Source: Primorskyibacter sedentarius
GTDB lineage: Bacteria > Pseudomonadota > Alphaproteobacteria > Rhodobacterales > Rhodobacteraceae
Length of the DNA stretch: 64,000 nucleotides
Direction: 5' to 3'
Assembly (NCBI RefSeq): GCF_004342065.1
Contig: NZ_SLZU01000001.1
Location: 248,001-312,000 of the forward strand
Positions 44,642 to 53,317 of the stretch are shown piece by piece. Below the pieces are notes generated by a model. It was given only the letters and a program-made list of their open reading frames with translations, was not told the DNA's origin and ran no database searches. How positions within the stretch are numbered: position 1 is the first letter of the stretch; every line of letters starts with the position of its first letter. Both the position numbers and the translations under genes were made by a program.

Positions 44642-45616
44642 ATGAGAACCGACACCATCCGTGCCGCCGCAGTTCAGATCGCCCCCGACCTGACGGGGCG
44701 CGCCGGAACGATCGAACGCGTGCTCAACGCCATTGCCGAGGCGGCCGACAAAGGCGCGCAGTTCATCGTCTTTCCCGAGACATTCGTTCCCTACTACCCT
44801 TATTTCAGCTTTGTCCTGCCGCCGGTGCAGCAGGGCGCGCCGCATCTTGAACTGATGCGCGAGGCGGTGGTTGTGCCGTCGCCTGAGACGCAGGCCGTGG
44901 CCGATGCAGCCCGCAAACGCGGTGTCGTCGTCGTGCTGGGGGTGAACGAGCGCGACCATGGGTCCCTTTACAACACCCAGCTGATCTTTGATGCCGATGG
45001 AACCCTGGCGCTGAAGCGGCGCAAGATCACGCCCACCTATCACGAACGTATGGTCTGGGGACAGGGCGATGGCGCTGGTCTGAAGGTTGTCGATACCGCT
45101 GTCGGTCGTGTCGGGGCGCTGGCCTGTTGGGAACATTACAACCCGCTCGCCCGCTATGCGCTGATGACCCAGCACGAGGAAATCCACGCAGGCCACTTCC
45201 CGGGCAGCCTCGTCGGGCCGATTTTCGGCGAACAGATAGAGGTCACGATGCGCCACCACGCGCTGGAGGCCGGCTGTTTTGTCGTGAACGCCACCGGCTG
45301 GCTGACCGAAGACCAGATCACCACGCTCCATCCCGACCCGAAACTGCAAAAGGCGATGCGCGACGGCTGCATGACCTGCATCATCAGCCCCGAAGGCCGC
45401 CATCTGACTGATCCGATCACCGAAGGCGAAGGCATCGCCATTGCCGATCTCGACATGCGGCTGATCGCAAAGCGCAAGCGCATGATGGACAGCGTCGGCC
45501 ATTATGCCCGGCCCGAATTGCTCAGCCTGAACCACGATACCCGCCCCGCCGTGACCCGCCATACGCAGGACGCCGTGGCGACGGATGATCCAGAGGAGGC
45601 CCCGGAAAATGCCTGA
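44642..45616 (+). CDS. nitrilase, Nit6803/NitC-type, of the Nit1C cluster
   Basis: 324-residue carbon-nitrogen hydrolase. The catalytic triad is in place: E46 in [11 protein letters not shown]128 in [13 protein letters not shown] and C162 in [12 protein letters not shown]. The HER after the lysine and the [10 protein letters not shown] segment are typical of true nitrilases (R-CN to acid and ammonia), and the Nit1C subgroup includes Synechocystis Nit6803 and Pseudomonas NitC required for growth on cyanide. It overlaps the radical SAM gene by eight bases. Confidence 0.93.
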   Translation: MRTDTIRAAAVQIAPDLTGRAGTIERVLNAIAEAADKGAQFIVFPETFVPYYPYFSFVLPPVQQGAPHLELMREAVVVPSPETQAVADAARKRGVVVVLGVNERDHGSLYNTQLIFDADGTLALKRRKITPTYHERMVWGQGDGAGLKVVDTAVGRVGALACWEHYNPLARYALMTQHEEIHAGHFPGSLVGPIFGEQIEVTMRHHALEAGCFVVNATGWLTEDQITTLHPDPKLQKAMRDGCMTCIISPEGRHLTDPITEGEGIAIADLDMRLIAKRKRMMDSVGHYARPELLSLNHDTRPAVTRHTQDAVATDDPEEAPENA

Positions 45617-46727
45617 CACCGCAACCCTCATCAACGATCTGCAAACCCACGGGATGCGTCTGGTCGACCCCCGTGCCGGACAGGACAGCCGCCGTGGCGG
45701 CGCCGGGCCGTCGGACCACAAGGCCGTCACGATCGGCGACCGCACGGTGATGATCCCCGTCCATACCGCGCCGTCCTTTGACAGCCCCTTCCTTGTGGAG
45801 GCCCCCGATGCCACCGGCGCCTCCCGCGTGCTGCGCGACGGGGATGAGGTGGCACAGGTCCGGTTTCCGACCCGCGCGAAGTTCTACCAGCTGAAGACGG
45901 CCGACGGCATCCCCTACAGCCATATCGCAACGCTGCATTCGAAGGATGTGCTTGCCACCACGGTGCTGCAAACCTGCATCCGCTATGAAAGCCGCAAGAA
46001 GACTTGCCAGTTCTGCTCCATCGGGCAGAGCCTCGCCGCGGGTCGCACCATCGCCCACAAGTCGCCCGCACAGCTGGCAGAGGTGGCAAAGGCCGCGGTG
46101 GAGCTGGACGGGGTGACGCATATGGTCCTGACAACCGGCACGCCGCCGGGAAAAGACCGCGGCGCAAAGGTGTTGTGCGAAAGCGCGGCAGCGATCAAGG
46201 CCGCTGTCGACCTGCCCCTGCAAGGCCAGTGTGAACCGCCCGAAGATGACAACTGGCATCAGCGGATGTTCGACGCCGGCATCGACACGCTGGGAATGCA
46301 TCTCGAAACAGTCACTCCGGAAGTCCGCGCCCGGGTCATGCCGGGAAAGGCCACCGTCCCGCTGGAGAAATACTTCTCCAGCTTTGCGGCGGCGGTGAAG
46401 GTGTTTGGACGCGGACAGGTGTCGACCTATATTCTGGCCGGGTTGGGCGACACGCCCGAAGCCATTCTGGAAATGGGTGAAAAGCTTTGTGCCATGGGGG
46501 TTTACCCGTTCGTGGTGCCGTTTGTGCCGATTTCGGGAACGCCGCTTGAAAGCCATCCCGCCCCCGCGCCGGAATTCATGGCGTCAATCCTGCGGCCACT
46601 TGGCGCGATGATCGCCCGCGCCGGGATTGAATCCTCCAAGATGAAGGCAGGCTGCGGCAAATGCGGTGCCTGTTCGGCCCTGGCGACCTATGAAAAGCTC
46701 AACATCCTGGGGAGGGCCACGGCATGA
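45609..46727 (+). CDS. MSMEG_0568-family radical SAM protein
   Basis: 372 residues from [17 protein letters not shown] precedes the ATG. A cysteine cluster C123-x9-C133-x2-C136 ([14 protein letters not shown]) replaces the classical CX3CX2C, as known for the MSMEG_0568 family. Further TIM-barrel segments follow ([40 protein letters not shown]). A second cluster at the C-terminus, C349-x2-C352-x2-C355 (CGKCGAC), may bind an auxiliary Fe-S centre. It is the third gene of the Nit1C order; product unknown. Confidence 0.88.
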   Translation: MPDTATLINDLQTHGMRLVDPRAGQDSRRGGAGPSDHKAVTIGDRTVMIPVHTAPSFDSPFLVEAPDATGASRVLRDGDEVAQVRFPTRAKFYQLKTADGIPYSHIATLHSKDVLATTVLQTCIRYESRKKTCQFCSIGQSLAAGRTIAHKSPAQLAEVAKAAVELDGVTHMVLTTGTPPGKDRGAKVLCESAAAIKAAVDLPLQGQCEPPEDDNWHQRMFDAGIDTLGMHLETVTPEVRARVMPGKATVPLEKYFSSFAAAVKVFGRGQVSTYILAGLGDTPEAILEMGEKLCAMGVYPFVVPFVPISGTPLESHPAPAPEFMASILRPLGAMIARAGIESSKMKAGCGKCGACSALATYEKLNILGRATA

Positions 46728-47275
46728 TCGAGCTAGAGCCGCGCCAGTTCCAGTCGCCGGGATATTACATCCGCGCCGCCTCCAAATCCTTCGAGGCGGC
46801 CGGGGCGGCCGACCTGCGCCACCGCGTCTTTGTGCAGGAACAAGGGATCTTTCCCGATCATGACCGCGACGATATCGATCTGATCGCGACGCATCTTGTC
46901 GCGCTGTCCACCTATGCCCACGAGGCCGACGAGGTGGTCGGCACTGTCCGCATCCACGAAGAGACGCCGGGCCTCTGGTGGGGATCGCGGCTGGCGGTGG
47001 ATCTGGGGTTTCGGCAGGTCGGACGGTTGGGTGCAGAGCTTATCCGCCTTGCGGTCTGCACGGCGAATGCGCGCGGCTGCACGACCTTCCTTGCCCATGT
47101 CCAGATGCAGAACGTCACCCTGTTCAGGCGCCTGCGCTGGCAACCGCTGGAAGAGGTGCGCATCCATAACACCCCGCATTTGAAGATGCAGGCCGACCTG
47201 TCATATTATCCGCCCTGCGGTGATCCGGTGGCGGGTTGGTATCACCGCCCCCCGATACGCGAGCCGCGCCGATGA
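46724..47275 (+). CDS. MSMEG_0567/Sll0786-family GNAT N-acetyltransferase
   Basis: 183 residues with GNAT features: RHRVFVQEQGIF, a central VGTVRIHEE strand and the acetyl-CoA loop region VDLGFRQVGRLGAELIRLAV, then the C-terminal FLAHVQMQNVTLFRRLRWQ. Both ends overlap the neighbours by four bases. Fourth gene of the Nit1C order. The acetyl acceptor is unknown. Confidence 0.88.
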   Translation: MIELEPRQFQSPGYYIRAASKSFEAAGAADLRHRVFVQEQGIFPDHDRDDIDLIATHLVALSTYAHEADEVVGTVRIHEETPGLWWGSRLAVDLGFRQVGRLGAELIRLAVCTANARGCTTFLAHVQMQNVTLFRRLRWQPLEEVRIHNTPHLKMQADLSYYPPCGDPVAGWYHRPPIREPRR

Positions 47276-48231
47276 GTATCGAGGCGCTGGCAGAAACCCT
47301 GCGCGCGCATCCGTCCATCCAGTCGAAACTGGCTATCTCCGGCGCCACCGCCGCGTTGGGCTTGCTGGCATCCGGTCCCGGCACCCCGGGGGACGATGCT
47401 GCCCCCCTGCCGCGCGAAGGGGGCTACGATCTGTTGGCCGGCGAGGGGTTCATCCCCGCTTTTGTTCAGGATGATCCGTGGTTTGCCGGCTGGTGCGCGG
47501 TGATGGTGAACCTGTCGGATATTGCCGCAATGGGCGGGCATGCCGTGGCGCTGCTGGATCAGGTCTGGGCGCCCGATGCCGGGGCCGCAGCGCCGCTCCT
47601 TCAGGGATTGCGGGACGCATCACAAAGCTATGGCGTGCCGCTGGTCGGCGGCCATACCAACCTTTCCGCGCCGGAGCTTGGCATCGCGGCCTCCGTGTTT
47701 GGTCGGGCAACCCGGCTCATCACCAGCTTCGACGCCCGTCCCGGCGACACGCTCGTCGCGGCCATCGACCACCGCGGCACCTATCGAAATTACGACAATT
47801 TCTGCGCCGCTCTGGACGCACCCGCCGACAGGCTGCGCCGGGATCTCGCCCTCCTGCCAGAGCTTGCCGAAGCCGAGCTTGTGACGGCCGGCAAGGATAT
47901 CAGCCAGGCCGGCTTGATCGGCACCGCCTTGATGCTGGCCGAATGTTCCGGCACCGGGATGGAGATTGATCTGGACGCCATCACGCCCCCGCCCGGCGTG
48001 CCGCAGGACCGATGGCTGCGCAGCTTTCCCAGCTACGGCTTCCTTCTCAGCGTCGACCGGCAATGGGTCAACGCCGTATGCGGGCGCTTCGCGGCGCGTG
48101 GCATCGACGCATCCACCATCGGCCGCGTGACCCAAGGCAGCGCGGTGACGATCTCGCAGTCTGGCGCCAGTGCCCTCTTCTGGGACCACGCCCACACCCC
48201 CTACATGAACCTCCGAGCGCAAGATGCCTGA
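47272..48231 (+). CDS. Sll0787-family AIR-synthase-like protein
   Basis: 319 residues from MSIEALAETLRAHPSIQSK. The PurM/ThiL/HypE-type ATP-binding fold is suggested by PGDDAAPLP, the conserved VNLSDIAAMGGHAVALLDQ and GGHTNLSAPELGIAASVFG, then TAGKDISQAGLIGTALMLAECSGTGM (metal/ATP-binding). Fifth gene of the cluster. It overlaps its downstream neighbour by eight bases. Confidence 0.88.
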   Translation: MSIEALAETLRAHPSIQSKLAISGATAALGLLASGPGTPGDDAAPLPREGGYDLLAGEGFIPAFVQDDPWFAGWCAVMVNLSDIAAMGGHAVALLDQVWAPDAGAAAPLLQGLRDASQSYGVPLVGGHTNLSAPELGIAASVFGRATRLITSFDARPGDTLVAAIDHRGTYRNYDNFCAALDAPADRLRRDLALLPELAEAELVTAGKDISQAGLIGTALMLAECSGTGMEIDLDAITPPPGVPQDRWLRSFPSYGFLLSVDRQWVNAVCGRFAARGIDASTIGRVTQGSAVTISQSGASALFWDHAHTPYMNLRAQDA

Positions 48232-48508
48232 AACCTTCTGGACCGTCCGCTGGCCCGATGGCCGCGAGGAACAACTCTACTCCCCCTCCACCGTCGTGGC
48301 CGAACTTTTCACCCCCGGAACAAGCTATCCGCTGTCCGATTTTCAAAGTCGCGCCCGTGTCGCGCTGGAACGCGCCTCTGACCGGGTTGCCCGGAAATAC
48401 GGCTTTGCCTGCTCCTCCGCGATGGAGCAGCTCGACCGGATTGAGGCGCGCATCGCAGAGTTCGACATGGCCGCGGATGGCCCCGTCATCTGTCTGAAGA
48501 TCACCTGA
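48224..48508 (+). CDS. MSMEG_0570-family small protein of the Nit1C cluster
   Basis: 94 residues, opening with the family pattern FWTVRWPDGREEQLYSPSTVV and ALERASDRVARKYGFACS in the middle. It is annotated in other genomes as a nitrogen-starvation response protein. It is always embedded in these clusters and overlaps its neighbour. No catalytic motifs seen. Confidence 0.85.
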   Translation: MPETFWTVRWPDGREEQLYSPSTVVAELFTPGTSYPLSDFQSRARVALERASDRVARKYGFACSSAMEQLDRIEARIAEFDMAADGPVICLKIT

Positions 48509-48522
48509 TGAGGAACATACCC

Positions 48523-49788
48523 ATGCAAGACACCCCTATCACCCACATCCCGGTCGTGATCATCGGCGGCGGTCAGGCCGGGCTCTCGACCGCGTGGTGC
48601 CTGAAACAGAAAGGCATCGACAGCATCGTCTTCGAGCGTAACGAGAAATTCCATTCCTGGCGCCGGAACCGGTGGGACAGTTTCTGCCTCGTGACGCCAA
48701 ACTGGCAGTGTCGCCTTCCGGATTTCCACTACGACGGCGAATATGGCGGGTCCGATCCCGACGGCTTCATGCTCAAGGACGAGATCACCGACTATCTGGA
48801 CGCATTCGCGGAAAAGACCCGGCCCAACCTGCGCGAAGGCGTCAACGTGACCCGTGTGACGCCGCAACAGCAAGGGTTCGTCGTCGAGACCTCTTGCGGG
48901 GTATGGAGCTGCGAACAGGTGGTGGTTGCCACGGGCGGGTATGACACCCCGATCGAGCCCGCCTATGCGCGCAACCTGTCGCCCGGGATTTTCCAGATGC
49001 ATTCGGTTGACTACCGGCGTGTCGATCAGTTCCCCGAAGGCGGTGTGCTGATAGTGGGCACGGGCCAGTCCGGCGTGCAGCTGATGGAGGATTTCACCCG
49101 TGCGGGGCGTGACGTGCATCTTGCCGTCGGCCCTGCCCCGCGCAGCCCCCGCCGCTACCGGGGCCGCGATGCGACGGATTGGCTGTACGATGCGGGGCAT
49201 TACGGTGTGACCATCGACCAGCATCCCGATCCGGTAAAGGCGATGACCCAGACCAATCACTACATGTCAGGGCGCGACGGCGGCAAGGAAATCGACCTGC
49301 GCCGTTTTCATGTCGAACAGGGTGTAGAGCTTTACGGCTCGCTCGCCGATATGGATGGCGGCCGGGTTTCCTTCCTCCCGGATCTGGCGAAGAACCTTGA
49401 CGACGCGGACCGCTCCTATGTCGGCATCCGCACCCAGATTGATGCCTATATCGCGCACGAGGGCATTGACGCCCCCGAGGAACCACCCTTCGAAAAACTG
49501 TGGGAGCCAGAGGAAGAGCGCACGGAGATCGACCTTGAAGAGGCCGGTATCACCTCTGTCCTCTGGGCCATCGGGTTTCGCCCCGACTATTCGTGGATCA
49601 GGGCCGATGTCTTTGACGCGCGCGGCAAGCCGCAATTCCATCGCGGCGTCACCAGTCACCCCGGTTTGCATTTCATCGGGCTGGGCTGGCTGAATACCTG
49701 GGGCTCGGGCCGTTTCCTGGGGATCGAGGAAGACAGCCGCTATCTTGCCGATCAGATCGCGGGCCAACTGGCCAGGATCGCGGCATGA
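48523..49788 (+). CDS. MSMEG_0569-family flavin-dependent oxidoreductase
   Basis: About 421 residues from MQDTPITHIPVVI, with GAGGAAC nine bases upstream; the overlapping ATG at 48508 is less likely. FAD-binding GGGQAGLSTAWCLKQKG at the N-terminus and a second Rossmann motif GTGQSGVQLMEDF near residue 180, as in Baeyer-Villiger/FMO-type monooxygenases, then GFRPDYSW and the C-terminal LGWLNTWGSGRFLGI. Last of the seven core Nit1C genes. It may make or oxidise the nitrile/cyano substrate; this is inference. Confidence 0.9.
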   Translation: MQDTPITHIPVVIIGGGQAGLSTAWCLKQKGIDSIVFERNEKFHSWRRNRWDSFCLVTPNWQCRLPDFHYDGEYGGSDPDGFMLKDEITDYLDAFAEKTRPNLREGVNVTRVTPQQQGFVVETSCGVWSCEQVVVATGGYDTPIEPAYARNLSPGIFQMHSVDYRRVDQFPEGGVLIVGTGQSGVQLMEDFTRAGRDVHLAVGPAPRSPRRYRGRDATDWLYDAGHYGVTIDQHPDPVKAMTQTNHYMSGRDGGKEIDLRRFHVEQGVELYGSLADMDGGRVSFLPDLAKNLDDADRSYVGIRTQIDAYIAHEGIDAPEEPPFEKLWEPEEERTEIDLEEAGITSVLWAIGFRPDYSWIRADVFDARGKPQFHRGVTSHPGLHFIGLGWLNTWGSGRFLGIEEDSRYLADQIAGQLARIAA

Positions 49789-50546
49789 GCCGTCCTGTCC
49801 TACGTGCCATAGACACCGGACCTGCGCGGCAGGGCCACTTGACGCTGGGCATGGCGCAGCTGTCCCCCTTCGGCCTGTCCGAACAATGGCTGCTGCGCGA
49901 TTGTGGCGATAGGCACTGGGGCCTGATCGCAGATGCAGCGGGCAGCAACATGGCGTTTCGCGACGCCTGCGGCACCCCCGTCTATGCAGCTTTCTGCGCA
50001 ACGTCCGTCACGTGGCATGAGGCGCCGATGCTGGGCGCGCGGGCCACTGTCAATTCGACGCTTCACGATGTCGCGCCGCAGCGTATCGGGTCCCTTCACA
50101 CGATCTCGGGCGCGCAAGGCAGCTATGCCACGGTCCGGATGATCAGCTGTTTCCTGAAACATGACAGTTCCGGCAGCAACACGCGGCTGTTGCGCTCTGG
50201 CCTGACGACGCTGAAGGATCTTCCGAAGGCGCCAGCTGCGCTGGATCACCTTCACCTGCGCGCCCGGATGCTTGCCCGTCTGGCACGCAAAGCCACGCCG
50301 GAGCAGCCGCATTTCCACTATCGCCCGGTGCCGGCGCTGGATTTCAACGCCGTTGGATTGCTGTATTTTCCCGTTTTCTCGAAGATCGCGGAGATGGCCG
50401 CGCCCCGCGACGACAGGCCGAAGCAACGAACTGTTGTCTATCTGGGCAATCTCAACCCGGGAGAAGGCACAAACGTCTCCCGCCACGGCGCACATTCCGT
50501 CATCCGCGCGGCCGACCGGCTGATCGGCCTTGTGGAAACGTCCTGA
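49785..50546 (+). CDS. LnmK/Pnap_2097-like hot-dog protein attached to the Nit1C cluster
   Basis: 253 residues. The opening LTLGMAQLSPFGLSEQWLLRDCGDRHW fits the LnmK N-terminal / Pnap_2097 biosynthetic family pattern (LGMPHL-x-GLSE-WLL-ELGDRHW), and later YFPVFSKIAE and RTVVYLGNLNPGEG are family-like. Such proteins occur in natural-product clusters, where LnmK is an acyltransferase/decarboxylase. The start overlaps the monooxygenase stop (ATGA), so it is the eighth gene of the operon. The assignment to the family is moderate. Confidence 0.6.
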   Translation: MSRPVLRAIDTGPARQGHLTLGMAQLSPFGLSEQWLLRDCGDRHWGLIADAAGSNMAFRDACGTPVYAAFCATSVTWHEAPMLGARATVNSTLHDVAPQRIGSLHTISGAQGSYATVRMISCFLKHDSSGSNTRLLRSGLTTLKDLPKAPAALDHLHLRARMLARLARKATPEQPHFHYRPVPALDFNAVGLLYFPVFSKIAEMAAPRDDRPKQRTVVYLGNLNPGEGTNVSRHGAHSVIRAADRLIGLVETS

Positions 50547-50948
50547 CCGCGCCTGACGCCGACGCAAGGACGCATCGCGCCGGACACGCATAGGCCAAGG
50601 GCCTTCATGCGGGAAGCGCGGCGACCTTGGGCGCCCCGCAGCCTGTGCATGGGACCGCGCAGCGCCCGACATTCGGTGCATGCATGACCGGCGGCCTTGC
50701 AATGCCTGTCACATCCCAAGCGCTTGCTTGTACATCTCCAGGTTGCCAATATATTGTGCGCGACGATCTTTTTAAGAACATAAGTCATTGAAATCGTTAC
50801 CCTCCCAATTTTTGGGCATTCGTCACCAGCAAAACAGTTGTGCAAACTGCTTCAATCGCCCAGGTTCGAGCGTTCAAATTTGCGGCTGCCTTCCTGGCAG
50901 TTACCATATTTTATTGCTTTGAACCAAGGGCTTGGCGTCCGGCCGACC
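50547..50948. other. intergenic region at the left edge of the accessory island
   Basis: About 400 bases with no recognised gene. The base composition changes within it: up to about 50700 it is GC-rich like the backbone, after that it becomes AT-rich (ATATATTGTGCG, TTTTTAAGAACATAAG, CCATATTTTATTGC). CCAGGTTCGAGC (about 50860) resembles a tRNA T-arm but no tRNA can be built around it. This is the likely left junction of the island; the matching att site would lie outside the window. Confidence 0.45.
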
Positions 50949-51680
50949 TCACAATAGGCCCAAGAGCGCCTCTACCGTGATAGTCGCACCTATACCAACA
51001 CCTGCGGCTTCTAATAAGCTTCTTACCTCGGCGCGATCCGGCATACGCCGCGATAGCGCTGATCGAGCAGCTAAAGCACCCGTGAGCAAGCCGGACGTGA
51101 TGATGCCATCCTGAATGAAATCTCCCAGATTTTCATCTGCCAATTCATCAAGTGCCTTCTGGGTCTGGCGAGTAATTTCCTCGTTGCTGAAGCCCGAGTC
51201 CGTGACATTCTCCCCGAAGACGCCCCCCAGCAGCGCGGTGACCTCACTGGTCGCCAGAACGTCTGTGTCAGGATAGAGGGAAAAATGTTCGATAATGCTT
51301 GCAGGTGATTGTACGGCCTTGAGCTGCATTTCACACACCACTCCGCCGTCGATCAAAAATTCGATGTCAGCACCTGGATGGTTCGTTTCCTGAAAAAGCC
51401 GGGCTGTAATTTCGTCACCCTCAAAATTCTCCGCCCTCTCGACAAGCAACTCGTGGAAAATTCCCTTCACGTTTGAAACCACACCGCGTAGCTGCTCTGG
51501 ACCCAATCCAGAAAGATATGCAGCCAGTTCGGCTTCATCGGCGTTGTTGAGGTCATTGGCCGAACGACGCAGCGCCTCTAAAACAAGCACTTGGTCCTCT
51601 GACCAGTCTGAACGCCGCCCAGCAAGCAGCTGCCCTACTGTGACGGCTATGGTAACGACAAGACTTCTCTTACGTGACAT
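50949..51680 (-). CDS. putative PD-(D/E)XK-like nuclease paired with a glycine-rich membrane protein
   Basis: 243 residues from MSRKRSLVV (51680). The central part (about 70-150) has a restriction-endonuclease-like layout: GIFHELLVE (E77), HPGADIEF (D105) and CEMQLKAVQS (Q119-L-K121, a QxK variant), followed by IIEHFSLYPDTDVLATSEV. I recall similar FHE...D-E...QLK-EHL-YP blocks in uncharacterised toxin- or defence-associated proteins but cannot name a family. The C-terminus (about 188-243) is rich in Gly/Ala and could touch a membrane. It overlaps the gene before it by 11 bases. Function unproven. Confidence 0.6.
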   Translation of the reverse strand: MSRKRSLVVTIAVTVGQLLAGRRSDWSEDQVLVLEALRRSANDLNNADEAELAAYLSGLGPEQLRGVVSNVKGIFHELLVERAENFEGDEITARLFQETNHPGADIEFLIDGGVVCEMQLKAVQSPASIIEHFSLYPDTDVLATSEVTALLGGVFGENVTDSGFSNEEITRQTQKALDELADENLGDFIQDGIITSGLLTGALAARSALSRRMPDRAEVRSLLEAAGVGIGATITVEALLGLL

Positions 51681-52302
51681 TTTTTTCTCTCCCCACAAGC
51701 CGCGACAGATTGCTGACCCGCCCCCGGAGTCGTACCCGGCGGTAGACCTTCATGTTAGCGAAGGCCCCAGAGGCCAAACCGGTCTCGACTTCTGCCAGCA
51801 ATGGCAAAACGCCTATTTTCACGAATAAGTCGACCTCTCGTACGCTTGGCGCGCACCCGTCTGTCGCCTCTCCAATTGCCTTGGTTAAGGCCCCTATCGC
51901 TAAAACGATACGCTGCTCTGTTCCATTAAGAGCCGAAATGCGCCCTGAACCAAGGATCGCCTTTCGCGCTTTCACCGAACCCCAAATCCCAACGCCGACA
52001 GCGCCAGCACCAATCACTGCCGTGCCGGCAACGACTCCCCCTCCGACCAGACCACCTATCCAGTATAGCGTCGCAGTGGATTTCGCGACGCCAGCCAAGC
52101 CAGCAATTGCAGCGCCTGTGGAGGCGGTACCCAAAGCTCCTACCGCCCCTGTCACAGTGGTCACAAAGGCCGCCCCCAAAACAGCATTTGCAGTGGCACC
52201 CAGAGCAATCCTGGCCTTCTTATCCGAGGTTTGCAGGATGTCCGCAGCCATCGACGTCAAGTAAGAACGTAGATCCTCCAAGTGCTTTTCTTCAGCATTC
52301 AT
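51670..52302 (-). CDS. glycine/alanine-rich membrane protein, partner of the nuclease-like gene
   Basis: About 210 residues from MNAEEKHLEDLRSYL at 52302; 26 more upstream codons are open. A short polar N-terminus, then residues about 35-115 form a long hydrophobic Gly/Ala stretch with glycine-zipper spacing (GATANAVLGAAFVTTVTG; GGLVGGGVVAGTAVIGAG), ending at the basic SVKARK. A polar helical segment and a very basic tail (KVYRRVRLRGRV) follow. It probably forms two to three membrane helices that may oligomerise. Translational overlap with the nuclease-like gene points to joint function, as in effector-plus-membrane defence pairs. Confidence 0.6.
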   Translation of the reverse strand: MNAEEKHLEDLRSYLTSMAADILQTSDKKARIALGATANAVLGAAFVTTVTGAVGALGTASTGAAIAGLAGVAKSTATLYWIGGLVGGGVVAGTAVIGAGAVGVGIWGSVKARKAILGSGRISALNGTEQRIVLAIGALTKAIGEATDGCAPSVREVDLFVKIGVLPLLAEVETGLASGAFANMKVYRRVRLRGRVSNLSRLVGREKNVT

Positions 52303-52455
52303 ATCCGCATAACCAATATTCTTTGATACGATGAAGATACTGGACCAACTTTTTTTCGACCTGATTAAAAACAGCCGCAATCGGTATTTCGCAAACCAAG
52401 CCTCTAATATTCTGACGCAGATATGACTTCCGAATTAGGCTCACATGTCATGCAC

Positions 52456-53289
52456 CTAAATTACCTCGAAGACACCATCGTGTGCTCGTTCAAGTTCACA
52501 ATAATCGCTGTTGTGCACCTCGAAAACGACGCGCCCCTGAAAGCATGCGGTCTCGCGATGGCTGACCCCGAAGACATCTTCATAGTCAGCGACGATCTTC
52601 ACGGTTGCGGCAATAAAAACCGCTTCGGCAATTAGACTGGAAATCTCAGGATAGTCGGGTTCCGGCAAACCGACAGGTGTTGTTGTCCACGTTTCTGCCG
52701 ACGGAATATCTCGCCGCCAGTGGGAGTTATCTGGGTCTGGTTCATCGCCTACCCTGAAAGAGATTTGCTCACTTTCTTTTGATACAATATTTAGATCCGC
52801 ACCGTGTAGCCAACGTAATTGACGCGCTGGCGTGAGACCCGAATTTTGAAACTGCACTCTCGTACTGAGCCGACCTTGACCGTCGAGTCTACACTCGACG
52901 GCTTGAACAACGACGTAAGCACGAGCTTGTGATTGATTGTTTTGCATCGAGATACGGTTGGCATCCAACGCAAGCTTGATTGTGCGTCGCCCATGCGAAT
53001 AGGCAGTGATCAAGCCACCCAAAGCACCAATGCCTGCCACCAAAGTGCCAAAGGAAACCCACAACGCCCATTGAGAAATCCACGTCGCTTGTTCTGTCGC
53101 GACTGCAGACCGAAGAGCTGCGCATTCTGCAATTTGCTCCCCTTCACAAATTGTGGACACGTCAGCGGTCACCGTGGGCGCCTGTTGCCCAATAAGGAAA
53201 CCACACCCAATAGCGATAGCCAATGCCATCGCAATGCCAAGAACCGGTATTACCCAATCATCTTGAACCCTGTGCTCTATGTCATTCAT
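52456..53289 (-). CDS. two-TM protein of unknown function directly behind hamB
   Basis: 277 residues from MNDIEHRVQDDW (53289), with TTAGGAG upstream; the longer open frame runs into hamB and is discarded. Two membrane segments (about 11-35 WVIPVLGIAMALAIAIG, and about 66-92 ALWVSFGTLVAGIGALGG) flank a short loop with two cysteines (ICEGEQIAECAAL). The C-terminal 175 residues are a soluble beta-rich domain (VQFQNSGLTPARQL pattern). It starts 29 bases after the hamB stop, so it is probably a third gene of the Hachiman operon. No family named. Confidence 0.65.
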   Translation of the reverse strand: MNDIEHRVQDDWVIPVLGIAMALAIAIGCGFLIGQQAPTVTADVSTICEGEQIAECAALRSAVATEQATWISQWALWVSFGTLVAGIGALGGLITAYSHGRRTIKLALDANRISMQNNQSQARAYVVVQAVECRLDGQGRLSTRVQFQNSGLTPARQLRWLHGADLNIVSKESEQISFRVGDEPDPDNSHWRRDIPSAETWTTTPVGLPEPDYPEISSLIAEAVFIAATVKIVADYEDVFGVSHRETACFQGRVVFEVHNSDYCELERAHDGVFEVI

Positions 53290-53317
53290 TCGCACTCCTA
53301 AGTGGAAAAAGCATGTA

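Noticed and set aside
50855-50875. possible tRNA remnant at the island edge (GGTTCGAGC)
   Set aside because: No acceptor, D- or anticodon arms can be placed around it; nine bases are too few.
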